A stretch of 13,953 bases of DNA from JAEUUM01 sp038326165. Lineage in GTDB: Bacteria > Bacteroidota > Bacteroidia > Chitinophagales > Saprospiraceae. A program made the translations under genes and the position numbers. The DNA is taken from NCBI GenBank assembly GCA_038326165.1, contig JBBQJT010000067.1:1-13953 (forward strand), in the 5' to 3' direction. Positions 6,380 to 13,953 of the stretch are shown here, one piece after another (the stretch's first letter is position 1; every line of letters starts with the position of its first letter). Below the pieces are notes generated by a model. The model saw nothing but the letters and a program-made list of their open reading frames with translations, was not told where the DNA came from and ran no database searches.

Positions 6380-6918
6380 GATTCTATTTTGGATTCTTGT
6401 ACTCTAGGCCTTTTGAATATTGGAACAGTTGAACACGGTTCACCATACATCAGACTTTGAACTACCGGCTGTAATTTGGTCGTAATATCGATGTACGCGG
6501 ATTCAGGAACCGGGAGATCTCCACAACCTTTGATAACTACTCGTGCGTCTCGATAATCGCTGAGTTGGATTTCATCGATTCTTTGGTACATGTATTCTTT
6601 AATATACTCTTGTTCTGTCCCTTGAAATACTCGTAGCGCATATTTGGATGCTTTAATAGCAACAAGCATATATGCCCAAGTAGGAATAATGGCATCAGCT
6701 GAACAATACACCAAAAGGTTTTTATCTTGGTATTGTTCCCAATCCCAAGTCGACAGGGCTTCTCTGAAATCTTTTTCCTTCAAGATCATACCCATAAAAA
6801 GCTGGTCTTTCAAATCGAAATGTGCCATTTCCTGACTTGGAAAATAATCTTCTAGGTTAATAGTAATTAAGCCACTTTGGGCAACTTTATTAATTAATGG
6901 CGTATTGATTGATTCCAT
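6376..6918 (-). CDS. DUF2480 family protein
   Basis: This 180-residue protein looks like a member of DUF2480, a family known almost only from Bacteroidota and without an assigned function. The recognisable features are the start LINKVAQSGLITINLEDYFP, the segment FDLKDQLFMGMILKEKDFR with the WDWEQYQDKNLLVYCSADAIIPTWAYML block that follows, and the late CGDLPVPESAYIDITTKLQPVV-QSLMYGEPCSTVPIFKR segment. No signal peptide or membrane segment is present, so it is cytoplasmic. The two cysteines in VYCSADAI and VIKGCGD, and a third near the end, might bind metal, but this is speculation. It follows scpB by 35 bases and overlaps the transglycosylase gene by four bases, so the three are probably one transcript. 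The family call rests on memory of the family pattern. Confidence 0.85.
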   Translation of the reverse strand: MESINTPLINKVAQSGLITINLEDYFPSQEMAHFDLKDQLFMGMILKEKDFREALSTWDWEQYQDKNLLVYCSADAIIPTWAYMLVAIKASKYALRVFQGTEQEYIKEYMYQRIDEIQLSDYRDARVVIKGCGDLPVPESAYIDITTKLQPVVQSLMYGEPCSTVPIFKRPRVQESKIES

Positions 6919-6953
6919 AGTATTTTGAACGTTGAATATTCGGTTTTGGTTTA

Positions 6954-7553
6954 TTATGCTGAAGTATTTGTGTCAATTGTTTCAGTTTGTACTTCGTCGG
7001 TATAAAAACCAATTTCATTATCTGTTTGTATGAACTCTTTTAAAGTTGGAAGTTCGTTCATGCCTTTTAAGCCAAAATAATCCATAAACTTTTCACTGAC
7101 ACCGTACAATATAGGTCGTCCTGGTCCTTCACTTCTTCCTATAATAGCTATGAGTTCTTTATCCAAAAGCTTTTGAACACTGTAGTCACAATTGACGCCT
7201 CTTACGCGCTCCATATCCATTTTACTTACCGGCTGCTTGTAGGCAATTATTGATAGTGTTTCCATCGCCGCTGTAGAAAGCTTTTTCTTAGATGCTTGCT
7301 TCAACAAGGTTGAAATACCATGATGATATGCTGCTTTTGTCATAAAATGGTATCCTCCTGACACCTCTATCAACTCAATTCCAAATTCTGGGGCTTGGTA
7401 TCTCTCTTGTAGGACCTCAAGTGTTTGTTTGATCGATTTCATGGCGATATTAATGCCAAGAGTCTGTTCAAGTACCTCTTTGAGTTCATCAACTGTAATG
7501 CTGTGCTCTGAACTAAATATGAGGCTCTCAATATATGGCAATAAATCTTTCAT
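6954..7553 (-). CDS. scpB: Segregation and condensation protein B
   Basis: ScpB is the winged-helix kleisin-binding subunit of the SMC-ScpAB condensin, which compacts and segregates the chromosome. The 199-residue protein has two winged-helix domains. The first starts with LLPYIESLIFSSEHSITVDEL (residues 4-24), the standard ScpB opening. The second contains KLSTAAMETLSIIAYKQPVS at 91-110, MERVRGVNCDYSVQKLLDKELI at 114-135, and GRPILYGVSEKFMDYFGL at 145-162, the most conserved blocks of the family. The short acidic tail after about 178 is variable in this family. I chose the ATG at 7553; an upstream TTG at 7562 adds only three residues. scpA is not in the window, as is common in Bacteroidota where scpA and scpB are often unlinked. 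It is the first gene of a cluster with DUF2480 and a lytic transglycosylase, and is divergent from radA. Confidence 0.95.
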   Translation of the reverse strand: MKDLLPYIESLIFSSEHSITVDELKEVLEQTLGINIAMKSIKQTLEVLQERYQAPEFGIELIEVSGGYHFMTKAAYHHGISTLLKQASKKKLSTAAMETLSIIAYKQPVSKMDMERVRGVNCDYSVQKLLDKELIAIIGRSEGPGRPILYGVSEKFMDYFGLKGMNELPTLKEFIQTDNEIGFYTDEVQTETIDTNTSA

Positions 7554-7604
7554 CACAAGCAAAGGTAAGTAAATGCTGAGTTTATTGTAGCTTATTCAAA
7601 CAAA

Positions 7605-7640
7605 TCAGGGTGCTCACTTCATAAAGAAATGGCACCCTGA
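7605..7640. repeat. Inverted repeat, 9-bp arms with 18-base loop
   Basis: TCAGGGTGC (7605-7613) and GCACCCTGA (7632-7640) are perfect complements separated by 18 bases. The hairpin lies in the 301-base gap between the divergent scpB and radA genes, so it cannot be a terminator for either. On the minus strand it is followed by TTTGTTTG, and on the plus strand by an A-rich run. It may be the terminator of an unannotated small RNA, a leader structure of the scpB transcript, or a protein site. Confidence 0.6.
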
Positions 7641-7658
7641 ATAACCCCAAAAAACAAA

Positions 7659-7673
7659 GTGAATTTAATTCAC
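7659..7673. promoter_or_regulatory. Operator-like palindrome in the scpB-radA divergent region
   Basis: GTGAATTTAATTCAC has 7-bp perfect arms around a single T. It sits in the middle of the divergent intergenic region, where a regulator could affect both genes. No known regulator site is recognised. The rest of 7554-7854, apart from this and the hairpin at 7605-7640, is A/T-rich sequence in which I see no gene and no promoter with both -7 and -33 elements. Confidence 0.4.
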
Positions 7674-7854
7674 AATGTATATTAAAAACCATAACTGGCT
7701 TTCAATCGTTTTGACGTGCACTCTATGGAAAAGTAACACCGCACCATAATATTAATAACACAAACATACAAAAACCATTAAAATTGTATTGTTGGAACAT
7801 TTTTTTTCTACAATCGCTTCTGCTACAAGCCCAGATAATGCTTATTTTTGTTCT

Positions 7855-9228
7855 ATGGCTAAAGTAAAAACACTTTTCTCTTGTTCTTCATGTGGTGTGA
7901 CATCCCCTAAATGGATTGGAAATTGCCCGTCATGTGGAGAATGGAATACGTATCAGGAAGAAATTAGCATGCCCTCCACCTCAATAGAAAGCAGGCAAAA
8001 CTGGAAGACAGATTCTCCATCCAACGCAATAGTGCCTGTGCTTTTGGGGGATGTACAAACAGGAAAAATGGTACGATTACCATCAGGCGACATGGAGTTC
8101 GACCGAGTTTTGGGCGGAGGTATTGTTCCAGGATCGCTCATTTTGATAGGTGGTCAGCCTGGCATAGGAAAATCAACACTTTTGTTACAAGTGGCTATGA
8201 AGTTGAGAGGCAAGATCGTTTATGTATCCGGTGAAGAAAACGAAGAGCAAATACGACATCGTGCGGATCGTTTGGGACCAATTAACTCCGATTGCTATTT
8301 GCTTACAGAGACAAACACACAACGCTTGTTCCAACATGTCCAAAACATACAACCTCAATTGCTCATTATAGATTCTATTCAAACCATTGCTTCTCCTCAT
8401 TTGGATGCTATGCCTGGTAGCATTTCACAGGTAAGAGAATGTACAGCTGAACTTCAACGCTTTGCAAAGGAGACAAACACACCCGTTGTAATCATTGGCC
8501 ATATTACCAAGGATGGTTCCATCGCAGGACCTAAGCTACTGGAACATATAGTGGATACTGTATTGCAGTTTGAAGGAGATCGTCAACATGCATACAGGAT
8601 ATTACGCACCCTTAAAAACCGATTTGGTTCAACTGACGAGTTGGGTATTTATGAAATGCAAGGTGGTGGATTACGAGAGGTTTCCAATCCATCTGAATTA
8701 TTGCTTTCTCATCGTGAAGATTTATTGAGCGGGAGTTGTGTGAGTGCTACTTTGGAAGGTATGCGACCCATCCTAATTGAAACACAAGCATTGGTAAGTT
8801 CCGCAATTTTTGGCACTCCACAACGAAGTAGCACAGGTTTTGATACCAAACGATTGCATATGCTGCTTGCCGTTTTAGAAAAGCGTTGTGGGATATTCTT
8901 CGGGCAGAAAGATGTGTTTTTGAATATGGCAGGGGGAATTAAAGTTACGGATCCGGCGGTCGATCTGAGCATTGTAAGCGCTTTGATATCATCACTTCAT
9001 GACATTCCTGTGTCGCATGATGTTTGTTTTGCTGGGGAAGTAGGACTCAATGGGGAAGTCCGAACTGTCAGCAGAATCGAACAAAGAATACAGGAAGCCG
9101 ATCGATTGGGGTTTCAACATATCTTTTTGAGTAAAAACAACTTAAAGGGCATAAAGCTTGACCGGTATTCCATTGTTATCCATCCTATCAGCCGCATTAC
9201 TGAGCTGGCCGAATCACTGTTCGCTTAA
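7855..9228 (+). CDS. radA: DNA repair protein RadA (Sms)
   Basis: RadA/Sms is a RecA-like, DnaB-like hexameric motor that drives branch migration of recombination intermediates. The 457-residue protein has all family parts in order. An N-terminal zinc finger has cysteines 10, 13, 24 and 27 in CSSC...CPSC. The ATPase has Walker A GGQPGIGKST at 99-108, Walker B LLIIDS at 169-174, and the RadA-specific KNRFG at 254-258. The C-terminal Lon-protease-like domain runs from about 340 and includes DPAVDLSIVSALIS at 366-379 and GEVGLNGEVRTV at 394-405. I start at the ATG at 7855, which begins MAKVKTLFSC as in relatives; a TTG 22 codons upstream would add residues that do not resemble the family. The length is normal. 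It is divergent from scpB and is followed by the phosphohexomutase gene after 91 bases. Nothing unusual was seen in its key residues. Confidence 0.97.
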   Translation: MAKVKTLFSCSSCGVTSPKWIGNCPSCGEWNTYQEEISMPSTSIESRQNWKTDSPSNAIVPVLLGDVQTGKMVRLPSGDMEFDRVLGGGIVPGSLILIGGQPGIGKSTLLLQVAMKLRGKIVYVSGEENEEQIRHRADRLGPINSDCYLLTETNTQRLFQHVQNIQPQLLIIDSIQTIASPHLDAMPGSISQVRECTAELQRFAKETNTPVVIIGHITKDGSIAGPKLLEHIVDTVLQFEGDRQHAYRILRTLKNRFGSTDELGIYEMQGGGLREVSNPSELLLSHREDLLSGSCVSATLEGMRPILIETQALVSSAIFGTPQRSSTGFDTKRLHMLLAVLEKRCGIFFGQKDVFLNMAGGIKVTDPAVDLSIVSALISSLHDIPVSHDVCFAGEVGLNGEVRTVSRIEQRIQEADRLGFQHIFLSKNNLKGIKLDRYSIVIHPISRITELAESLFA

Positions 9229-9319
9229 CCGACCAAGAATTTCTTTGCTTCGAATTCATATACAATAGTTGGTGGTTGTACATAAAAGCCCAAACTTTGT
9301 GGATTATCAAATAACGAGA

Positions 9320-10726
9320 ATGTCAACTACTATTAAATTTGGAACCGATGGATGGCGCGCCATCATTGCTCAAGAATATACCCTTGAAAATCTTGCTCGT
9401 GTTGCACAAGCCTCTGTCTTGTGGCTGAAGGCCCAAAATGGACTGCCTCAGAGCATTGTAATAGGCCATGATACCAGGTTTGGTGGAAAGCTATTTGCAG
9501 AAACTACTGCCAGAATCGTTGCGTCCAATGGTATAAAAGTATTCATTGCCGAAAAGTTTGTATCAACACCAATGGTTTCTTTGGGTGTCGTAAAATGCAA
9601 TGCAGGATTAGGAATCGTTATTACTGCCAGTCACAATCCACCTGAATACAATGGATTTAAGTTGAAGTCTTACTTGGGAGGGCCAATGGTTCAAAATCAA
9701 ATCAACGAAGTGGAGGCTTTGATCCCTCAAGCGCATAGGCTTCCTGATGAGTCTTTTGAACATTTCATGTCAATAGGTCTTATCGAAAATATTGATCTAG
9801 AAAAAATGTACTTGGATCACGCCATTGCTTCATTCGACTTGGACGCAATGAAGAAACTTTCTACCCATCTCGCTTACGACGCAATGTATGGAGCTGGACA
9901 AAATGCTGTTCGATCTCTTTTTCCGGACGCTTATTTGCTTCATTGTGACGACAATCCAGGATTTCACGGACAAGCTCCTGAACCCATTCACAGGAACTTG
10001 CTTGAATTGAGTAATGTCATAAAGTCTGATGCCTCGCTCACATTTGGACTGGCCAATGATGGTGATGCAGATAGAATTGGTATGTATGATGAAGATGGCA
10101 ATTTTGTTGACAGCCATCACCTTTTATTATTGTTGCTTTGGTATCTACATGCCTTTAAAGGAATGACTGGCAAGGTTGTTATTACCTTTTCTGTCACAGA
10201 TAAAATGAAAAAACTTGCTGAACATTTTGGGCTGGATTTCGAAGTTACTAAGATTGGATTCAAATACATAGCTGAAATAATGTCCCATTCTGATGTACTT
10301 GTGGGAGGAGAAGAAAGTGGAGGATTGGCTGTCAAAGGTCATATTCCTGAACGGGATGGTGTATGGATAGGCTTGCTGATTATGGAATTTATGGCCAAAA
10401 CTGGAAAGTCGCTCAAAGCACTCATCCAAGAGCTTTATGCTATTGTTGGTTCCTTTGCCTTTGATAGATATGATTTGCACCTTGACAATGACTTAAAAGA
10501 AAGGATTATCTCAAATTGTAAGAACGGTTTGTACAAACAATTGGGGCAATACCCCTTGCTGAGAATGGAAGATCTCGACGGCTACAAGTTCTACATTGAT
10601 GACAATTCATGGGTCATGATCAGGCCATCAGGTACTGAACCCTTGCTGAGGGTTTATGCCCAAGCTGAAAATCATGAAAAGGTGATTCAAATATTGGAAG
10701 CCACCAAAAATGCGCTTCTGAACTAA
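9320..10726 (+). CDS. Phosphoglucomutase/phosphomannomutase family protein
   Basis: This alpha-D-phosphohexomutase interconverts hexose 1- and 6-phosphates in the cytoplasm. It probably supplies glucose-1-P or mannose-1-P for polysaccharide or glycogen synthesis. The 468-residue protein shows all four active-site loops: the phosphoserine loop TASHNP at 102-107 (Ser104 is phosphorylated), the metal loop DGDADR at 247-252, the sugar-specificity loop GGEESGG at 329-335, and the phosphate-binding loop RPSGTEP at 435-441. The N-terminal KFGTDGWRAII at 6-16 is also characteristic. The GEESGG form occurs in glucose- and mannose-acting members, so the substrate is not certain, and glucosamine mutase (GlmM) is less likely. 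I chose the ATG at 9320 because the 17 upstream codons in the same frame lack family resemblance and the start before KFGTDGWR is typical. It follows radA by 91 bases on the same strand and may or may not be co-transcribed. Confidence 0.93.
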   Translation: MSTTIKFGTDGWRAIIAQEYTLENLARVAQASVLWLKAQNGLPQSIVIGHDTRFGGKLFAETTARIVASNGIKVFIAEKFVSTPMVSLGVVKCNAGLGIVITASHNPPEYNGFKLKSYLGGPMVQNQINEVEALIPQAHRLPDESFEHFMSIGLIENIDLEKMYLDHAIASFDLDAMKKLSTHLAYDAMYGAGQNAVRSLFPDAYLLHCDDNPGFHGQAPEPIHRNLLELSNVIKSDASLTFGLANDGDADRIGMYDEDGNFVDSHHLLLLLLWYLHAFKGMTGKVVITFSVTDKMKKLAEHFGLDFEVTKIGFKYIAEIMSHSDVLVGGEESGGLAVKGHIPERDGVWIGLLIMEFMAKTGKSLKALIQELYAIVGSFAFDRYDLHLDNDLKERIISNCKNGLYKQLGQYPLLRMEDLDGYKFYIDDNSWVMIRPSGTEPLLRVYAQAENHEKVIQILEATKNALLN

Positions 10727-10747
10727 AGTTAAAAGACTACTAAAAGC

Positions 10748-10813
10748 CTAGCTTAACTCCTTAATTTTTTGGACCTTATTTTCGGAATCAATTTGAAGGC
10801 CTTGATAAGCTAG
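10748..10813. terminator. Possible bidirectional terminator or inverted repeat between convergent genes
   Basis: CTAGCTTA (10748-10755) and TAAGCTAG (10806-10813) are perfect 8-bp complements with 50 bases between them. The loop contains a further AAGGCCTT palindrome at 10796-10803, and the plus strand continues with the T-rich ATTTTGTGTTTTG. The element lies in the 149-base gap between the convergent phosphohexomutase and response-regulator genes, where terminators for both are expected. The long loop makes it a poor intrinsic terminator. Confidence 0.3.
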
Positions 10814-10875
10814 ATTTTGTGTTTTGCCGTTTTCTCCTTTGGGCGCTGTCTTTGATATTGCTTTATATCAGAATT

Positions 10876-11640
10876 TTAGTTTTGATCCGCCCAAATACGG
10901 AATTTAGAAACCCTTTCACGAGCTATGATTACATCCTCTGTCTTGCCAGCTCCAAATGAAAGTGATATTTTCAACCTACTGTTTAAATACGGCATTGCTT
11001 GTTTTATGCTATTGTAGCGCACCAAAAAACTTCTATTCAAACGGAAATACTGCTTTGGATCCAATGATGTTTCTAGTTTTTCCATTGTAAATTCTATAGG
11101 TAATTTCTTCCCTTCCTTATCTACCAAATAAACGATTTTGTCATCTGCTTGAAAATGGCTGATGTCTTTATCCTCTACAAAATAAATTTTACGACCAATT
11201 TTGGACATGAATCGTTTTTTGTAGCTTGGCCCCTTCATCGTTTTAACAAGGTCGAATAAGGTCAAACTGTTCTCCTCTTTGGCCGGGAGCATTTTCTTTA
11301 GTTTCTCCATTGCCGAAAATAGTGAGTCTATACCAATGGGCTTTATCAGATAATCGATACTCATTTGTTTGAATGCCTGCAAAGCATACTGATCATAAGC
11401 TGTGGTAAAAATTATTGGCTTTTGATAGCTTATTTCATGAAAAATATCAAAACATATTCCATCAGATAATTGAATATCCATAAATATCACATCAGGATGT
11501 GGCATGGTCAACAAGTAATGAACGGAATCTGAAACAGAATATAAGTGTTCAACAATTTGAATGTTGGGATCGTACTGATTCAGTAAGTACATAAGGCGCT
11601 CTGCGGCTAGTTTTTCATCTTCAATTATCACGACTTTCAT
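10876..11640 (-). CDS. LytTR-family response regulator
   Basis: This two-domain response regulator (about 254 residues) should bind DNA when phosphorylated by the neighbouring kinase. Counting from the upstream ATG at 11646, the receiver domain covers 3-120, with the acidic pair Glu9/Asp10 in IIEDE, the phosphoacceptor Asp57 in FMDIQLSDG, Thr82 in TTAYDQYA, and Lys102 in LIKPI. The LytTR DNA-binding domain covers about 146-256, with FRLNRSFLVRYNSIK at 201-215, which carries the family's R-x-H/N-R-S-F/Y-hallmark. Two ATGs are two codons apart (11646 and 11640), and I use the second because MKVVIIEDE is the usual opening. Either start lies inside the kinase gene, so the two are translationally coupled. 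Regulators of this class often control their own neighbourhood or cell-surface genes. The target cannot be read here. Confidence 0.93.
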   Translation of the reverse strand: MKVVIIEDEKLAAERLMYLLNQYDPNIQIVEHLYSVSDSVHYLLTMPHPDVIFMDIQLSDGICFDIFHEISYQKPIIFTTAYDQYALQAFKQMSIDYLIKPIGIDSLFSAMEKLKKMLPAKEENSLTLFDLVKTMKGPSYKKRFMSKIGRKIYFVEDKDISHFQADDKIVYLVDKEGKKLPIEFTMEKLETSLDPKQYFRLNRSFLVRYNSIKQAMPYLNSRLKISLSFGAGKTEDVIIARERVSKFRIWADQN

Positions 11641-12679
11641 GGACATAATCTTTGATTTTTGCCAATGGCAGCTTTACAATAAATTCATTCTCGTTTTCTG
11701 TTACCAGTATTTCTTTATTCAATATCAATTTATATCGCTGTGCAATGTTAGCCAATCCTATACCAGTTGCCTTTTCTTGGGTTGATCTGCGGAGTTGTTT
11801 ATTGTTTACGACTTCAAGACAATTGTCCTGTGTACTTCTAATCGTAATAAAAAGAGGTTTTGCCGGAGAGGTCGTATTGTGTTTTATTGAATTCTCTACC
11901 AATAATTGAAGTGCCGCAGGAATAATGTGAAATTGTTTGTGGCTCTGTGAAATTTCCCAATCAAAGTGAATCGAATCTGGAAACCGTTGTTTCAAAAGGT
12001 ACATATAGGAGTCTAAAAATTCTATCTCCTTGCTCAATGTGATCAATTGTTTGTCATGATTCTCAAGAAGCGTTCGATAGACTCTTGAAAATGCTTCAAT
12101 AAACTTATTGGCCAAGGCGGGTTGTTGTTTGAGCACCAAACTTGACAATACATTGAGATTGTTGAATAAAAAGTGGGGATTGAGTTGGGATTGTATGCTT
12201 TGCAATTGTGCTTGAACTCCCGCCCTTTTAAGTTCCTGTGTAGCGAACTCCTGAATTTTAAACTGATTCATATAATAAAAAACAGCGTTCAGCAAATGAA
12301 ACAATAAGACAACCAAATAATTATAGGTTAATATAAGCTTCAAGGGATTGTGCATGTCCTTGTTACTGTGAAGTACTATTTCATGAAAAAAACTTACGAT
12401 TACTATTGAGCTAAAAGTTGTAATCATCAAACATGCAAACAACAGCATTATCTTCCGTTTCATGTCCCAAGGTTGAGGAATCCAACGCCTCATAAGCGGA
12501 TAAGTCCAACGTCCCGTTTCCCAAGCCATTAAAGTAACCAAGAGTATCACCAAGAAATCATAATACCAGATATTCTCTAAGCCAAAATAAAAATAGACAT
12601 CACACACCAATGTACTGACATAGGTGTAGAGGGCTAGAAACAATATGATTAAGTATCTATACTTGTGGGAAAAGAACAT
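11621..12679 (-). CDS. Sensor histidine kinase, LytS/YehU type
   Basis: This 352-residue membrane kinase probably phosphorylates the LytTR regulator encoded directly downstream, with which it overlaps by 20-26 bases. The first 140 residues contain four hydrophobic segments, at about 8-26, 39-53, 77-98 and 116-136, so the sensor is membrane-embedded with little periplasmic part. The cytoplasmic His_kinase core has the phosphoacceptor His169 in the hallmark QLNPHFLFN (165-173). The ATPase domain has the N-box VENSIKH (261-267) and the G-box TGIGLANIAQRY (305-316). The family acts as a dimer, and the signal is unknown. The gene follows the LolA-like gene by 48 bases on the same strand and might be co-transcribed with it. 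No frameshift or missing key residue was seen. Confidence 0.94.
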   Translation of the reverse strand: MFFSHKYRYLIILFLALYTYVSTLVCDVYFYFGLENIWYYDFLVILLVTLMAWETGRWTYPLMRRWIPQPWDMKRKIMLLFACLMITTFSSIVIVSFFHEIVLHSNKDMHNPLKLILTYNYLVVLLFHLLNAVFYYMNQFKIQEFATQELKRAGVQAQLQSIQSQLNPHFLFNNLNVLSSLVLKQQPALANKFIEAFSRVYRTLLENHDKQLITLSKEIEFLDSYMYLLKQRFPDSIHFDWEISQSHKQFHIIPAALQLLVENSIKHNTTSPAKPLFITIRSTQDNCLEVVNNKQLRRSTQEKATGIGLANIAQRYKLILNKEILVTENENEFIVKLPLAKIKDYVHESRDN

Positions 12680-12727
12680 AAAAACTTAACAACTATTAAC
12701 AAATAATTGTTCGTTGGCAAAAGATAT

Positions 12728-13387
12728 TTAATCTAAACGCAAGTCTTCAACTGGCACTCCTGGAAACTCTGAAGCCTTATATGTAAATTGTGCTGCAGGA
12801 ATTGCAGTGTTGGTTATTTGTTTTTTCATGTCCAGTATAATCCGTACTCCATCTTTATAAAAAGCTTTAACTGATTTGATATTATTGCTTCCTTTTTCAA
12901 CCACAATCCTGATTTTGAAAAAATCTGTTCTACGGTTCACGGGCTTAAACTCTATTTCATGACAAAGTATTCCGTCATGTTTGCCTTGACCGGTCAAAGC
13001 ATGAATAAAATCTTTGCTCTCATATATTTTTAATAGTTGTTTGGGTGCAATGGAAGCCATAGCTCCTCCACTTTTTGCATCATTTATCTGTATTTCATTG
13101 TTTTTCTTGATGTAGGTCCATGTGACACTTCCGTCAGAGAATGTTACAACTTGAGGTAGGCTTACCCGGTATTTTTTTCCTGCTTGGGCCATAGTACCAG
13201 CCTCAATTTTTGACTTTTGTTCTGGCACTTCAGTGGTCATAACAAAGTCCATCTGAAGGGTTTTAAAAGCATTGTATTTTGTCTTCACCTTTGTCAATAT
13301 TGCCGTGGCAGCAGGGTCATTCTTTTCGGTTTGTGCGTTTGCGTTAACCAATGATAAAAGACCAACGAATATGAGTAATACTTTCAT
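12728..13387 (-). CDS. LolA-like outer-membrane lipoprotein carrier protein
   Basis: This 219-residue protein resembles the periplasmic carrier LolA, which ferries lipoproteins from the inner to the outer membrane. A signal peptide occupies residues 1-18 (basic Lys2, hydrophobic core, cleavage after ANA). The mature part starts with the helical segment ILTKVKTKYNAFKTLQMDF (about 30-48), then the beta-strand series typical of the half-barrel: GTMAQAGKKYRVSLP, QVVTFSDGSVTWTYIKKNNEIQIND, and the late VEKGSNNIKSVKAFYKDGVRIILDM. The DGSVTWTYIKKNNEI and LK-type segments are what I recognise, and overall length is normal. Assignment to LolA proper rather than another member of the LolA/LolB-like superfamily is not certain. 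Neighbours are an O-antigen-ligase-like gene upstream (77-base gap) and the histidine kinase gene downstream. In many Bacteroidota a LolA-like gene is instead near ftsK, so this setting is a little unusual. Confidence 0.85.
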   Translation of the reverse strand: MKVLLIFVGLLSLVNANAQTEKNDPAATAILTKVKTKYNAFKTLQMDFVMTTEVPEQKSKIEAGTMAQAGKKYRVSLPQVVTFSDGSVTWTYIKKNNEIQINDAKSGGAMASIAPKQLLKIYESKDFIHALTGQGKHDGILCHEIEFKPVNRRTDFFKIRIVVEKGSNNIKSVKAFYKDGVRIILDMKKQITNTAIPAAQFTYKASEFPGVPVEDLRLD

Positions 13388-13464
13388 TTAAAAACTTTGA
13401 ATTATCAATAGGACGTTTTTTGCGTCTAAAATGTTTGTTAGCAATGAGTTAATAATTATTCTGC

Positions 13465-13953
13465 CTAATCTTTGGCCCAAAAAGACCAAAAGTAAGCAAT
13501 CATGGCAGTAGCTCTCGCTGTTTCGAGAGATGCTTCTACCATAAATGCACAAATACTACAGATGATTATCAGGAACAGGCCATAATTATGCTTTTGAAAA
13601 GCATAATTAATGCTCCAAAAAAGAACAAAGGAGAATATCAACAAGCCTATTATTCCGCTGGATGCGGCAGTATGCAAAAATTGATTGTGTGGTTGCTTGG
13701 CTTCCTTGACCTCCGGGAATTGTGTTCTAAATCTTTCTTTTACTACATCGTCCATATCTCCTGGGCCGACACCAAACAGCGGGTTTTTCTTAAAAATATC
13801 CCAACCGACCAAATAGGAAACGAAGCGTCCACCATCAGAATAATCCGAAACATTACCAGCCTTCAATTGACTCATATCCCATTTGGTGTAGTACCATTTA
13901 CTCTTCAAGCTTTCAATATTTTGAACGGCTATAATTGGAAACAAGATCAGTGA
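13465..13953 (-). CDS. O-antigen ligase (Wzy_C family) membrane protein, C-terminal part only
   Basis: The reading frame is open to the right edge of the window, so the N-terminal part lies outside; about 162 codons are visible. The fragment has the Wzy_C hallmark: GRFVSYLVGWDIFKKNPLFG with VGPGDM, a stretch of periplasmic loop, then PHNQFLHTAASSGIIGLL leading into two further membrane segments (FSFVLFWSINYAF and LFLIIICSICAFMVEASLE). Proteins of this family polymerise or ligate O-antigen or other surface glycans in the inner membrane. The frame includes a TTG at 13944, which is not a credible start because it is mid-protein. The gene ends 77 bases before the LolA-like gene on the same strand. 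The exact role (ligase or polymerase) is undetermined. Confidence 0.85.
   Translation of the reverse strand, partial: SLILFPIIAVQNIESLKSKWYYTKWDMSQLKAGNVSDYSDGGRFVSYLVGWDIFKKNPLFGVGPGDMDDVVKERFRTQFPEVKEAKQPHNQFLHTAASSGIIGLLIFSFVLFWSINYAFQKHNYGLFLIIICSICAFMVEASLETARATAMIAYFWSFWAKD

Noticed and set aside
7843..7850. TATTTTTG, an exact -7 match just before the radA ATG (and TACCTTTG at 7567-7560 before scpB)
   Set aside because: Neither has a TTG at a suitable distance upstream, and they would give almost leaderless transcripts. Such 8-mers are expected by chance in A/T-rich DNA.
7789..7854. N-terminal extension of RadA from a TTG at 7789
   Set aside because: The added 22 residues do not resemble the family, whereas the ATG at 7855 gives the standard start just before the zinc finger.
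13588..13953. Plus-strand open frame at the right edge
   Set aside because: It is antisense to the O-antigen-ligase-like gene, which has clear family motifs on the minus strand.

Overview
The window reads as chromosomal DNA of a member of the Bacteroidota, plausibly the Saprospiria/Saprospiraceae (the phylum is well supported, the finer placement is a guess). The evidence is a type IX secretion C-terminal sorting domain, a DUF2480 protein, a LytTR/LytS-type two-component pair, an AT-rich base composition, absence of clear Shine-Dalgarno sequences, and an exact TAnnTTTG promoter element. No tRNA, rRNA, insertion sequence, integrase or CRISPR array is visible.

Layout. (1) Positions 1-4190, minus strand: a likely operon for exported proteins. 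It runs from a T9SS-sorted secreted protein of unknown function, to a secreted lipase-like alpha/beta hydrolase with a readable Ser-Asp-His triad, to a lipoprotein with a PQQ-like beta-propeller. The 5' end of the first gene carries a pure heptamer tandem repeat (9.4 copies of GATGCTG). (2) 4054-4411: a compact divergent control region with three copies of a GACAA/TTGTC dyad and a minus-strand promoter whose -33 element lies inside the first dyad. (3) 4412-5386, plus strand: an XRE-like DNA-binding protein with a long, unrecognised C-terminal region. (4) 5474-7553, minus strand: scpB, a DUF2480 gene and a membrane-anchored lytic transglycosylase, tightly packed. (5) 7855-10726, plus strand: radA and a phosphoglucomutase/phosphomannomutase gene. 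(6) 10876-13953, minus strand: the 3' part of an O-antigen-ligase-like membrane protein, a LolA-like periplasmic carrier, a LytS/YehU-type histidine kinase and its LytTR response regulator, with kinase and regulator overlapping.

The most interesting part is 2962-5386. The XRE-like protein probably binds the three dyads and could control both its own gene and the divergent exported-protein operon. Downstream of the putative operon promoter, the heptamer repeat separates an upstream ATG (4190) from the body of the T9SS-cargo gene. At the copy number seen here the ATG is out of frame, while one more or two fewer copies would restore a long signal peptide with a basic N-region. This looks like a phase-variable ON/OFF switch combined with a local regulator. 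The remainder of the window is mostly conserved housekeeping genes in ordinary form.
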